From assembly GCF_005886345.1 (NCBI RefSeq), contig NZ_PNEC01000053.1, positions 40,593 to 104,592 on the forward strand: 64,000 nucleotides of DNA, given 5' to 3'. The notes beneath the pieces are model-generated. The model was not told the origin of the DNA. It did not search any database and saw only the letters and a list, made by a program, of their open reading frames with translations. Position numbers and translations under genes: made by a program. The DNA is from Pseudoalteromonas phenolica (GTDB lineage Bacteria; Pseudomonadota; Gammaproteobacteria; Enterobacterales; Alteromonadaceae). Below are positions 17,455 through 25,842 of this stretch, piece after piece (within the stretch, counting starts at the first letter, position 1; the number at the start of each line of letters is the position of its first letter).

Positions 17455-18603
17455 TTATTTATAGTCATAAAAATTGTGGTGAGGGCCTCTAGCAGGCAAT
17501 GCAGTGATTGAATGTAAGAAAGCTTCAAGAGCTTTCATTTCTTCGTAGTTTAAATTTAAAGGCTTTAAAAGCTTTGATGTCACAGGAGACATTTCATCAT
17601 TAGGGTCTTTAGTAAATTTAAATCCGCCCGCATTATAAACGTTTAATATCCCTTCCATATTGGCGAAACTCCCATTGTGCATCCAAGGCTTCGTATTCAT
17701 AACACCACGTAAGCTTGGTGTTTTAAACTTACCAACATCATCTGCCTGTTTCGTCACCTTAAATCGGCCTAAATCTTCTAACTCACGTTTGTACCATGTA
17801 AGCCCTAGGTTATGAAATTTATTGTCACTAAACAATGGGCCCGAATGACAATTCATACATCGTGCTTTTGTTCTGAATAAATGCAGACCCCAGAGAGCCT
17901 GATCTGATAATTTCTTAGAAAATGCCAACTTGACTTTTTCATTTTTTTGCTTTGATGATTGTAAAAAATAGTCAAAGTCACTCGACCTAGACAAGATGGT
18001 TCGTTGATAAGTGGCAAGCGCTTTAGCAATGTCTGTTGCTTTTACCCTATCCGCATTGAATACTTTTTTAAATTCTGCTTTGTAAACTTCATTTTGATTA
18101 AGGCGTTGTTCCAACTCTTCAATTGAAAAATTCATTTCCACAGGATCTAAAATTGGCATTAAGGCTTGCTCCTCTAACGAAGCTGCTCTGCCGTCCCAAA
18201 ATAACGTTTGCCAAAACGCTGAGTTTTCAATGCTTGGCGCGTTTCTTCTGCCTTTTAATCGATCATGACCAAAAGACACAGCGCGACCATCGGCCCAACC
18301 TAAATCTCTGTCATGGCAGCTTGCACAGGCAATTTGTCCTGAGCGAGACAGTCTAGGATCATGAAATAGCTTTTCTCCTAGAAGCACTTTTTCTTTACTA
18401 AAAGGATTAGCTTGCGGGAAAGTTGGTATTGGTATTAAACCAATCTCAACATGCTCAACGCCCTCATCTAAAGTTGGCTTTGGCCACAAGTGCGCTGGTT
18501 GCGAGTATTGCTCTCTTAAATTGTCGATATTTATATCATTTGCCAATGATAGCATTGGCAAAAATATAAATACCAAAGTGATGACGGTAGTAAAACGGTG
18601 CAT
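17455..18603 (-). CDS. Di-haem cytochrome c peroxidase/MauG-family protein
   Basis: 382-residue periplasmic protein with a signal peptide (~1-21). Two c-type haem sites are present: CASCH (Cys93-His97) and CMNCH (Cys249-His253). KPWMHNGSF supplies the usual Met/His region before the C-terminus, and NAPSIENSAFWQTLFWDGRA is the family's conserved middle block. Relatives reduce peroxide with cytochrome c electrons, or oxidise protein or small substrates (MauG branch). Lying in an iron-regulated-looking operon with a TonB receptor, it may instead process an imported ligand. One base separates it from the upstream small gene. Confidence 0.9.
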   Translation of the reverse strand: MHRFTTVITLVFIFLPMLSLANDINIDNLREQYSQPAHLWPKPTLDEGVEHVEIGLIPIPTFPQANPFSKEKVLLGEKLFHDPRLSRSGQIACASCHDRDLGWADGRAVSFGHDRLKGRRNAPSIENSAFWQTLFWDGRAASLEEQALMPILDPVEMNFSIEELEQRLNQNEVYKAEFKKVFNADRVKATDIAKALATYQRTILSRSSDFDYFLQSSKQKNEKVKLAFSKKLSDQALWGLHLFRTKARCMNCHSGPLFSDNKFHNLGLTWYKRELEDLGRFKVTKQADDVGKFKTPSLRGVMNTKPWMHNGSFANMEGILNVYNAGGFKFTKDPNDEMSPVTSKLLKPLNLNYEEMKALEAFLHSITALPARGPHHNFYDYK

Positions 18604-18604
18604 G

Positions 18605-18829
18605 TTATTTATGCTTTAGCTCAAACATTTCTGGATCTTTAGCTGCCAATTTTTTTGCTGCATTTAACTGAGGTGCTTTTACTGTAATACAATGTTTTTT
18701 CTCATTTTCGCGAGCAGACACAAACTCAGTGCCTAGTTCATGCTTTTCTAATTGAATTGCATGAATATCGTTTGCAGGTTCGTAGCAAAGTGACGCAACA
18801 ACAGCTGTGGTCAAAAGTAGTGATGTCAT
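18605..18829 (-). CDS. Small secreted protein of unknown function
   Basis: 74 residues with a hydrophobic signal-like start (MTSLLLTTAVVASLCYEPAN). The rest is charged and helical, with a second Cys in KKHCITVKAP and several His. No family recognised. AGGAAAT precedes the ATG, and it lies 41 bases after the TonB receptor and one base before the peroxidase gene, so it is almost certainly translated in the operon. Confidence 0.65.
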   Translation of the reverse strand: MTSLLLTTAVVASLCYEPANDIHAIQLEKHELGTEFVSARENEKKHCITVKAPQLNAAKKLAAKDPEMFELKHK

Positions 18830-18870
18830 AGTGATATTTCCTATTATTTATATATGAAATTGATTTGTTT

Positions 18871-21573
18871 CTAATATGAGTAATTTAAGCCAAGCCAAAA
18901 ACGCCGCCCAAGCTCTAAACCCGTCGAAAATGGCGCCACTTGGTAGGTGCGTTTGTTCAGTAAATTTTCACCTTCGAATGAGAAAGACAATGTGTGCTTA
19001 CCAACAAGTGGTACTGAATACTTAACACTGCCACTCAATAACCAGTAAGCAGGTCTTTCTTGAATACTGTAAACTGGGTAGCGAGTTTCACTTGGCTGGC
19101 AACCATCACATAAAGATGAAGCACTCTTCACTGATTCAGTTGCGCCTGTGTTGTAAAGTGCATCTTGCTTAGAGTGATATCGGATAAATGAAGAAACAGA
19201 CCAGTTTCCAAAGCGCCCACCCCAACTCAAGTTGGCAATAATGGGGCGATTAAAATCTTTTTTGACTAAATCAAGGTCATGTTTAGTCACCAACGCTAAA
19301 TGCTCATAATTAACTGACGCATTCTTAATATTGCTGTTAGCAAGAAATACGAGCTCATCAGTGTTGTAGTCAAAGTTTAAAAAGCACTTTGGAAAATCCG
19401 GACAAGTGCGCGCTTCACCATCAAAGGTTTTTTCATCCGTGACATTCTTCACGTGTGATACGTTAAATTGCACATGCTGATTATCAAACGATGCCATCCA
19501 AGACAGTGAGTAACGATCATATTGACTGTAACCTGAGTTGGCGCCATACAGGATTGATTCTCCCGAATCATTAACCCCTTTTTCTCGATTAATTTGATCT
19601 TTATTGCGTCTGTTTATCCATTTCAACTCCACAGTGCCACCGAATAGTTGATGACGATAAGCCAGTGTAAATTCGTCACTATATGGGGTTTTCAAATCTT
19701 CGTAGACATGCCGATGCCCTCTGTTTTTCAAAGCGCTTTGCCAATTTAACACGCGATTATTAAATGCGGCTCTGTACTCGTTATAAGTAGGCAGTTTCGC
19801 TTCATTTAATTTGTAATTAAGGCCGTCATTAGAATAATAGCGACTCGCGCCAAAGACGAATTGAGCGTCATCATCAAAAAAGTTGTAAGACCCTCTAAAC
19901 CTTGGAGAAACATTATGGTTTTTGAAAAAGTCATTGAAATCATAACGAAGACCCGTAGCAACAACTAAGTCTTGCCATTGTATTTCATGATCGACATAGG
20001 CCGAGAACTTGTTCATGTTTGCTTCAGACTCAGCGGCCGGTATGACGGTTCTGCCCTGAAAATACTGGCCAGAAGCAATAATATTCTCACTGTATAGAAG
20101 TAGCTCGCTTTCATCTGTGAAATCGAGCGGCCTTCCTAACTCTTGCTCTAGCTGTGAAAGCGATTTTTTATATTCACTCTCAATACAATCTATGCTGTAG
20201 CCTGCGCAGTTAATGTTCGCAGCAGAGACGGCATCATTGAAAGCAATAGAATCGTCTAATCGATTAAACTGTGAATATAAATACTCATATTCAAAACCAA
20301 CATTGGTTTGATGAACTAAACCATTTGAGATTATCTCTGAAAACTCAAAATCATGTTTAAACAGTACTGAGCGTTGATTTTTCTCAATATCACCAAAGCC
20401 TCCTTCAAGGAAAGTTTTAGAGTAGTGAGACTCAGGAAGGGCTTTACCCGGTTGATTTAACCAAACAAACCAAGCTGGTGGCGCATCTTTTGAATTCTGG
20501 CTTTGTTTGTACACAAACAGGTTTTCAAAAGCCCCCCATGATCGTTCTCCCTCCCATTTTAAAGAGGCTTTTTGTCCGCCTCCCTTTACGGAATAAGGTG
20601 AATTTTTCGCAGTTTCAGCAAAGTACTCTCCACTGTATGGTCCATGAAAAAGATTTAAGGTAAGTGAGTCATTTGCTGTTAACTCATATTCAAATTTAAG
20701 CAGTGCATTATAGTTTTCTTGATGCTCAATCTTTAGATCTCCAACGCGTTCTACACTTTCTTTAGAGCTTAAAAGCTGAATTTGGGCAAGAAAGCTTAAG
20801 TCAGCTGTGATCGGCGATGACACATAAGCACTGTAAGCACTTTTTTCGAACACAGCATCTTCGTCTTTAAATCGACCTTCATGTTTGAGTGAATAAAACC
20901 GATTGTACTTTACAAAGCTGTCTGCAGTTTTTCTAAAACTAAAACCCGCTTCTAATTCATCAGCAATCTTTTTGGTGTCGGCGATCACAACGCCACCTGA
21001 AAACGCGCCATATTTTGCAGGGACATTGCTGTCATACACTTCAATGCTTTCAACCAACTCAAGATTCAAAAAAACTTCCTGACTGTGGCCAACAACGTCA
21101 TCCAGAAGATCTTTATCTGACATTTCGCTTGAGTCATTTAACAAAGAGTTATTTGAAACACCATCGATTAAATAGGCAGTTTGTGCACCTGAAGCACCAG
21201 ATATAGATACCTCTGATGGACGGATATTTGAAACCTGATCGGCCGATTGTGCTGATTCGGCATATTGCACACCGGGAAGTATTGCCAGTACCTCATTCAG
21301 ATTGCCATTACCGAATCGATAGCCTTCGATCATTTTACGATTTAGGTTGTAGCGCCCCTTACTCGAGAAAGAGATGGGGTTAATTTTATCGCCACGTACT
21401 TCGATCACCTCAAGAAGTGAACCACATTTGTCTGACTTTGATTGCGTGTCGCATTTTACAAATTCAGACTGTTCAATTTGCTTTTGTGCTGTTGATGGCT
21501 TGCTTTCTTCATTTGAGAAAACAGGAGAAGTTAGCACAAGGCTAACCGCTCCTATACAAAGTGTATACTTCAT
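18871..21573 (-). CDS. TonB-dependent outer-membrane receptor
   Basis: 900-residue outer-membrane transporter. Signal peptide ~1-20, a TonB-box-like EVIEVRGDK near residue 57, a plug domain (LNEVLAILPGVQ, YLIDGVSNN, ESIEVYDSNVPAKYGAFSGGVV), and a beta-barrel ending in LGLNYSY with the terminal aromatic needed for assembly. Substrate is energised across the outer membrane by TonB-ExbBD, which is not in the window. An additional Cys pair precedes the box (FVKCDTQSKSDKCGS). It starts two bases after the upstream lipoprotein stop. With the Fur box at 24425, an iron chelate or haem-like ligand is the first guess, though copper or manganese cannot be excluded. Confidence 0.92.
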   Translation of the reverse strand: MKYTLCIGAVSLVLTSPVFSNEESKPSTAQKQIEQSEFVKCDTQSKSDKCGSLLEVIEVRGDKINPISFSSKGRYNLNRKMIEGYRFGNGNLNEVLAILPGVQYAESAQSADQVSNIRPSEVSISGASGAQTAYLIDGVSNNSLLNDSSEMSDKDLLDDVVGHSQEVFLNLELVESIEVYDSNVPAKYGAFSGGVVIADTKKIADELEAGFSFRKTADSFVKYNRFYSLKHEGRFKDEDAVFEKSAYSAYVSSPITADLSFLAQIQLLSSKESVERVGDLKIEHQENYNALLKFEYELTANDSLTLNLFHGPYSGEYFAETAKNSPYSVKGGGQKASLKWEGERSWGAFENLFVYKQSQNSKDAPPAWFVWLNQPGKALPESHYSKTFLEGGFGDIEKNQRSVLFKHDFEFSEIISNGLVHQTNVGFEYEYLYSQFNRLDDSIAFNDAVSAANINCAGYSIDCIESEYKKSLSQLEQELGRPLDFTDESELLLYSENIIASGQYFQGRTVIPAAESEANMNKFSAYVDHEIQWQDLVVATGLRYDFNDFFKNHNVSPRFRGSYNFFDDDAQFVFGASRYYSNDGLNYKLNEAKLPTYNEYRAAFNNRVLNWQSALKNRGHRHVYEDLKTPYSDEFTLAYRHQLFGGTVELKWINRRNKDQINREKGVNDSGESILYGANSGYSQYDRYSLSWMASFDNQHVQFNVSHVKNVTDEKTFDGEARTCPDFPKCFLNFDYNTDELVFLANSNIKNASVNYEHLALVTKHDLDLVKKDFNRPIIANLSWGGRFGNWSVSSFIRYHSKQDALYNTGATESVKSASSLCDGCQPSETRYPVYSIQERPAYWLLSGSVKYSVPLVGKHTLSFSFEGENLLNKRTYQVAPFSTGLELGRRFWLGLNYSY

Positions 21574-21575
21574 GA

Positions 21576-24389
21576 CTACTTTTTAGATGCATCTAGAGGA
21601 TATGCGTCTTGGTCGTCATTGACACCATCATTATCACTATCAAGGTCTAACTCTATCCCAGAGTCAGTGATCATTTGCTCGGTTGCAAAAGGCGCAAAGA
21701 AGTTCGCTTTGCCATCACCATCTGTATCTACAGTCGCAATATTCGTTGTTACGAATTGATTCAAAACACTCAATGCATTGGCAACTTGGTTGATGATTGA
21801 ATCTATTTCAACTTCACCTAAACCTGATTTATCTTTTAACGCAAGTGCTTGTTCAAATTGACCCAGCTTTATAAGTTGATCTGAAAACACTGTATAAAAA
21901 GTCGCTTTTTGCTGTACAGAGCCATTGACATCTAATCTGGCTATATTCCACGTAACTAGCTCTGCCCACAGCGCATTGGCTTTGTTTAGCTCCACAGCAA
22001 AGTTATCATTTTGACCCGCTGATTGCTTAATCGCACTTTGAAGGGCAACAAAGTTTAAATCTCTATATCTAGAGTTATTAAAAAAATCTTTTGTCAAAAT
22101 AAATTGATATTCAGCATCAATATTAGTTTCAAGCTGCTTTATAAGCACAATAGCCTCAGCCAAAGATTGATTAGCTTTAGTGTGCAACCCACCTCTTGCC
22201 AAACTCACAGCAAGTTGCATCATGTCTTCCACTTTTTCGCTTAGCTCATTATCATCATATGCTTGAATAGACGCTTTTACTTTGGCAATCACTGGCTCTG
22301 CTTGGCTTTGTTGTCCAAGTAGCCCATGATGTTTAATTAAATCTAAATGTGCTTGCGCAACGTTTTCGATTAAAACATCTGTACCCTGAGGAGAAGAGTA
22401 ATGTGTATTTGCAATGTCACGGCAAGTCGCAAGTGCATCAATCGCGTAAGTGTTATACTTTTGTTCAGCGGTTAACCTATTAAGCTTCATAAAAGTATCA
22501 AGAAGAAGGTTACAGCCCGTAACACCCGTAACAAATGGTGTTGTATCAAGATTTTGAGCTAGATATTTTTCGTCTTTCAGTACATTTAATGCTTCCAATG
22601 CAAACTTGCCAGCAGCCTCATAATGGCCCTGCTCAATTAAAATTGTTGAAGCACCAGGGCTTTTGCTACTGAAGGCTAATAAATTAGTAAATAGCGGCCT
22701 AAGGTTCTCATCATCACGGGTGTTAAGTACTTTTTGTAATGCGTCATCTTTATTTGTTGCATTACGAACACTCGCCAATAAACGTGCTTCTTCAGCCTCT
22801 TCAATCAGCATACTTCTGTAGAAACTGGCTTCGTCATATTTAACAGCTAAGATATCTTCTACGCTAAGTTCTGGATACAAAACGACAAAGCGCGGCGCCA
22901 TATCAACTAATCCAAACGGGTATTCTACATGTGTTACGTCAGCATGCTCATCGGCAAGAATTGGGTAGTTTTCGTCAATGCCAGCTACACCATGTAGCGC
23001 TAAACCATCCAGTAAAGCAGGTTTCGCGGCTTCTAGCTCACCTAGCTTAATATAGTTATCAACTACATAACTTAGCGCTACTTGACGCACACTATGATAA
23101 AACTTACCCAAATTACCATTTCTGTCGTTACGAACTTCCCTTGCTGCAATCAATTTAGAGTAACCGTATAAACGGTCATTCATTTCAACAGCTCTTAGCC
23201 TGTCAGCTTCGTTACGGAATGATTGCCAGTATTCGATTTCTGCATCAACAGAATCTCTAAAAGCAAAGACCAGTCTTAATGCTTGTGTTGTCGCATCGCT
23301 ATCTAGAATCGTCTTGAATAAAATATCAAGAATATTGTAGCTCTGATTGGCAAGCTCAAACTCACCGGCCTGCCTATAAGAAATTGCCAGTTCATCAAAA
23401 AACACTTGATCGTTTGAGCTGAAATTGGCCAACCCTTTATCTGCGATATGTTTCGTATAAAGGTTATTTGCTTTTAATCTGAGGGCATTTGCCTCTGTGT
23501 ATAAGCCTTGATTGTTGTAATGATTTGAGACTGAAAGAAGTGCATCAGCAAGCTGCTCTTCTTTAACGATCGCACTTTCGGTTAAAAACCTTTCTACTTC
23601 TTTGGTTAAACCTGCAGCGGCATAGCCTGAAGCTAAATTTGCATTAAGTAAACCTAAGTTCACATCGTTTTTAACTTGTGACAGCATACTCTCTGCACGT
23701 TTTAGATGTGAGTGGCTACTTGCGTAATAGTAATATGCACGATCGGCATTGGTAGTTAGGCCTGTGGCTATCGCGATTTCTTTGCTAACAGAAGCGCCAT
23801 TGCTATCTGTCACTGTTAACTCAAACTTATCTTCAGCAACGGTTAAAGACTGCGGCGTATAAGTAATTTCACCCGTTTGGCTATTTATTTCAAGTTCACC
23901 ATTTTCAGGTGAATGAGTAATAGAATAGGTTAATAAATCTTGTTCAATATCAGTGGCAGACACTAAGCCTTTTTTGACTTCTGCACCACTGATCAAGACT
24001 TTATCAATTTCGATCACTGGCGCATCATTTACCGACTCAACATTGATTTTAAGTACTGTTTTAACCGTTTCAGTTCCATCAGTGACTGCTACTTCAAGGC
24101 TATCTTCACCAAAAAAGTTGTCATTCGGTGTGTAGTCTATCTTACCGGTCGAAGGGTCTAATTCAGCAATGCCGTTTGCTGGTGCATTCGCAATAGAATA
24201 AGTAAGAGTTTGAGCATCAGCATCTGATGCAGATACAGTTATTGAAGCTGAATTATCTTCTTGCAAAGATAAAGTGAATTCAGCCTGAGAGAATATTGGC
24301 GATGTGTTTTTGTCTGCTTCAGTTGAACTTGAGCCACAGGCGCTCAGCATGATTGCACTAACCGCAACAGAGAGTAGTTTTAGTTTCAT
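21576..24389 (-). CDS. Outer-membrane lipoprotein with Ig/cadherin-like and helical repeats
   Basis: 937 residues from ATG 24389. A lipoprotein signal ends IMLSAC (Cys18). Two cadherin/VCBS-like beta modules follow (~35-120 and ~125-215; TYSIANAPANGIAELDPSTG, then TYSITHSPENGELEINSQTG). A long helical TPR-like region (~220-870) comes next, then a calcium-binding thrombospondin-3-like tail DTDGDGKANFF and DLDSDNDGVNDDQDAYP. An in-frame start at 24446 would begin with a run of Ile encoded by the Fur box and is rejected. Directly ahead of a TonB receptor, it may be a surface partner capturing ligand, as SusD does for SusC, but it is not SusD-like in sequence. Confidence 0.8.
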   Translation of the reverse strand: MKLKLLSVAVSAIMLSACGSSSTEADKNTSPIFSQAEFTLSLQEDNSASITVSASDADAQTLTYSIANAPANGIAELDPSTGKIDYTPNDNFFGEDSLEVAVTDGTETVKTVLKINVESVNDAPVIEIDKVLISGAEVKKGLVSATDIEQDLLTYSITHSPENGELEINSQTGEITYTPQSLTVAEDKFELTVTDSNGASVSKEIAIATGLTTNADRAYYYYASSHSHLKRAESMLSQVKNDVNLGLLNANLASGYAAAGLTKEVERFLTESAIVKEEQLADALLSVSNHYNNQGLYTEANALRLKANNLYTKHIADKGLANFSSNDQVFFDELAISYRQAGEFELANQSYNILDILFKTILDSDATTQALRLVFAFRDSVDAEIEYWQSFRNEADRLRAVEMNDRLYGYSKLIAAREVRNDRNGNLGKFYHSVRQVALSYVVDNYIKLGELEAAKPALLDGLALHGVAGIDENYPILADEHADVTHVEYPFGLVDMAPRFVVLYPELSVEDILAVKYDEASFYRSMLIEEAEEARLLASVRNATNKDDALQKVLNTRDDENLRPLFTNLLAFSSKSPGASTILIEQGHYEAAGKFALEALNVLKDEKYLAQNLDTTPFVTGVTGCNLLLDTFMKLNRLTAEQKYNTYAIDALATCRDIANTHYSSPQGTDVLIENVAQAHLDLIKHHGLLGQQSQAEPVIAKVKASIQAYDDNELSEKVEDMMQLAVSLARGGLHTKANQSLAEAIVLIKQLETNIDAEYQFILTKDFFNNSRYRDLNFVALQSAIKQSAGQNDNFAVELNKANALWAELVTWNIARLDVNGSVQQKATFYTVFSDQLIKLGQFEQALALKDKSGLGEVEIDSIINQVANALSVLNQFVTTNIATVDTDGDGKANFFAPFATEQMITDSGIELDLDSDNDGVNDDQDAYPLDASKK

Positions 24390-24424
24390 TAGATTATCCC
24401 ATTTAAAATCGAAACGGATCCTAA

Positions 24425-24439
24425 TGATAATTATTATTA
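24425..24439 (-). promoter_or_regulatory. Fur box
   Basis: tgataattattatta matches the 7-1-7 Fur inverted repeat TGATAATnATTATCA at 13 of 14 defined positions. It lies 36 bases upstream of the lipoprotein ATG. The surrounding AT-rich run offers further overlapping half-sites. Repression by Fe-Fur of the whole minus-strand unit down to 16414 is inferred. Confidence 0.75.
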
Positions 24440-24664
24440 TTAGCAATAACTAAATTAAATTGTTACATATAATAATTAGGAATAAAAAATCCCCACCATT
24501 AAACATTGAAATATAAAGAAAATTCTACTTTCTGTTAATTGAGCAGTAAGGTTATTAAAAAATACAGACATTTTTGTAAGAGAAGAATGAGTCAAATTAA
24601 TAAAAAGAGCCCTAAAATTAGAGCTTTAACACTATTTTATTTATTCGACCAAATTGATTTGAAA

Positions 24665-25840
24665 TTATTCAGGAAACGATAACTTTCCCATGCTTACGCC
24701 AATTTCAGTCGAATTACCAACTAAACACTCGTTTGCCAACACAGCAAATAAAATCGCTTCTTTTGCATCTGGGTCTAAATCAATTTTATTACTGTTTTCA
24801 ATTACCACGTCAGTAGAGACTAATCCCTGAATTCTTTGCATCAATATTGGATTATGCACCCCACCACCACTGGCATACACGTTTAGTTTTTTACTTTCTG
24901 AAAGGTAATTTAGCTGCTCAGCTATTAGTAAAGCACTCAACTCACACAAGGTTGCCATAACATCTTCATGTTTCAAGTGGGTTGTATTTGAGCATTCCTG
25001 TGCAGTTTGTAAGTAAGCTAAATTAAATACCTCTGGTCCTGTTGATTTAGGGAGATCTAACCCAACAAAATCGTTATCTAAAAGCTTAGATAATAAAGCT
25101 TGGTTAACGCAGCCTTTAGAAGAAATAGCGCCATCACTATCAAACGCTTGGCCGAAGTGCTTCTGCATATAGGCGTCCATGATGGTGTTACCTGGACCCA
25201 AATCACTACACAGCATGTCGTTGAAGCTGCCTGCCTTTGGTAAATAAGTGATATTGGCGATGCCGCCTAGATTCAATAAAACACGGTGTTCAGAGTTCGA
25301 TGAGAAGCAAAAGTAATCGCCAAACTGTGCAAGTGGCGCACCTTCACCGCCCGCTGCAATATGCTTTTGTCTGAAGTCGCTCAAAGTGACTATACCCGTC
25401 TCGACAGCAAGGTGATCACCATCACCGATTTGTAAGGTGGCATTACCAAAATCTTCATAATCATGCTGATGCTGAGGGCAGTGATAGATTGTTTGACCAT
25501 GACTGGCTATGGCATCTATATCTTTGGGATTAACTTGCCACGCTTTTAAAGCTTGGTTGATCAGTTGACCGTGATACTTCCCTATCCAAGGGTTTAGAAG
25601 TGTGAGGTATTCTAGCGATACTTGTGGCTTGGCAAATACAGTTCTAATTTTACTTTTAACTTCATCAGGGTAATCAACTGTTTTGAAGTGTTTTAAAGTC
25701 ACTTCTGTACCCGTGCCACAACCACTTATTTCACATATAGCGATGTCTAGCCCATCTAATGAGGTACCACTCATTAAACCAATAATCTGGCGTTTTGTTT
25801 TTTGTGAAACGTGGTATAACTGTTCAATGTTTTTGCGCAC
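24665..25840 (-). CDS. anmK: Anhydro-N-acetylmuramic acid kinase
   Basis: 391-residue cytosolic enzyme that phosphorylates and hydrates 1,6-anhydro-MurNAc to MurNAc-6-phosphate in cell-wall recycling. The ATP-binding start IIGLMSGTSLDGLDIA is diagnostic. Later family motifs are ASHGQTIYHCP, LQIGDGDHLA, LLNLGGIANITYLP, LGPGNTIMDAY and VYASGGGVHNP. Length is close to the usual ~370, with a short N-terminal extension from the chosen GTG. It follows the helicase gene by two bases. Confidence 0.95.
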   Translation of the reverse strand: MRKNIEQLYHVSQKTKRQIIGLMSGTSLDGLDIAICEISGCGTGTEVTLKHFKTVDYPDEVKSKIRTVFAKPQVSLEYLTLLNPWIGKYHGQLINQALKAWQVNPKDIDAIASHGQTIYHCPQHQHDYEDFGNATLQIGDGDHLAVETGIVTLSDFRQKHIAAGGEGAPLAQFGDYFCFSSNSEHRVLLNLGGIANITYLPKAGSFNDMLCSDLGPGNTIMDAYMQKHFGQAFDSDGAISSKGCVNQALLSKLLDNDFVGLDLPKSTGPEVFNLAYLQTAQECSNTTHLKHEDVMATLCELSALLIAEQLNYLSESKKLNVYASGGGVHNPILMQRIQGLVSTDVVIENSNKIDLDPDAKEAILFAVLANECLVGNSTEIGVSMGKLSFPE

Positions 25841-25842
25841 TT

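Noticed and set aside
24390..24446. A start codon at 24446 that would lengthen the lipoprotein by 19 residues beginning with a run of Ile
   Set aside because: The Ile run is the Fur box read as codons; the lipoprotein signal begins at 24389, which is the natural start.
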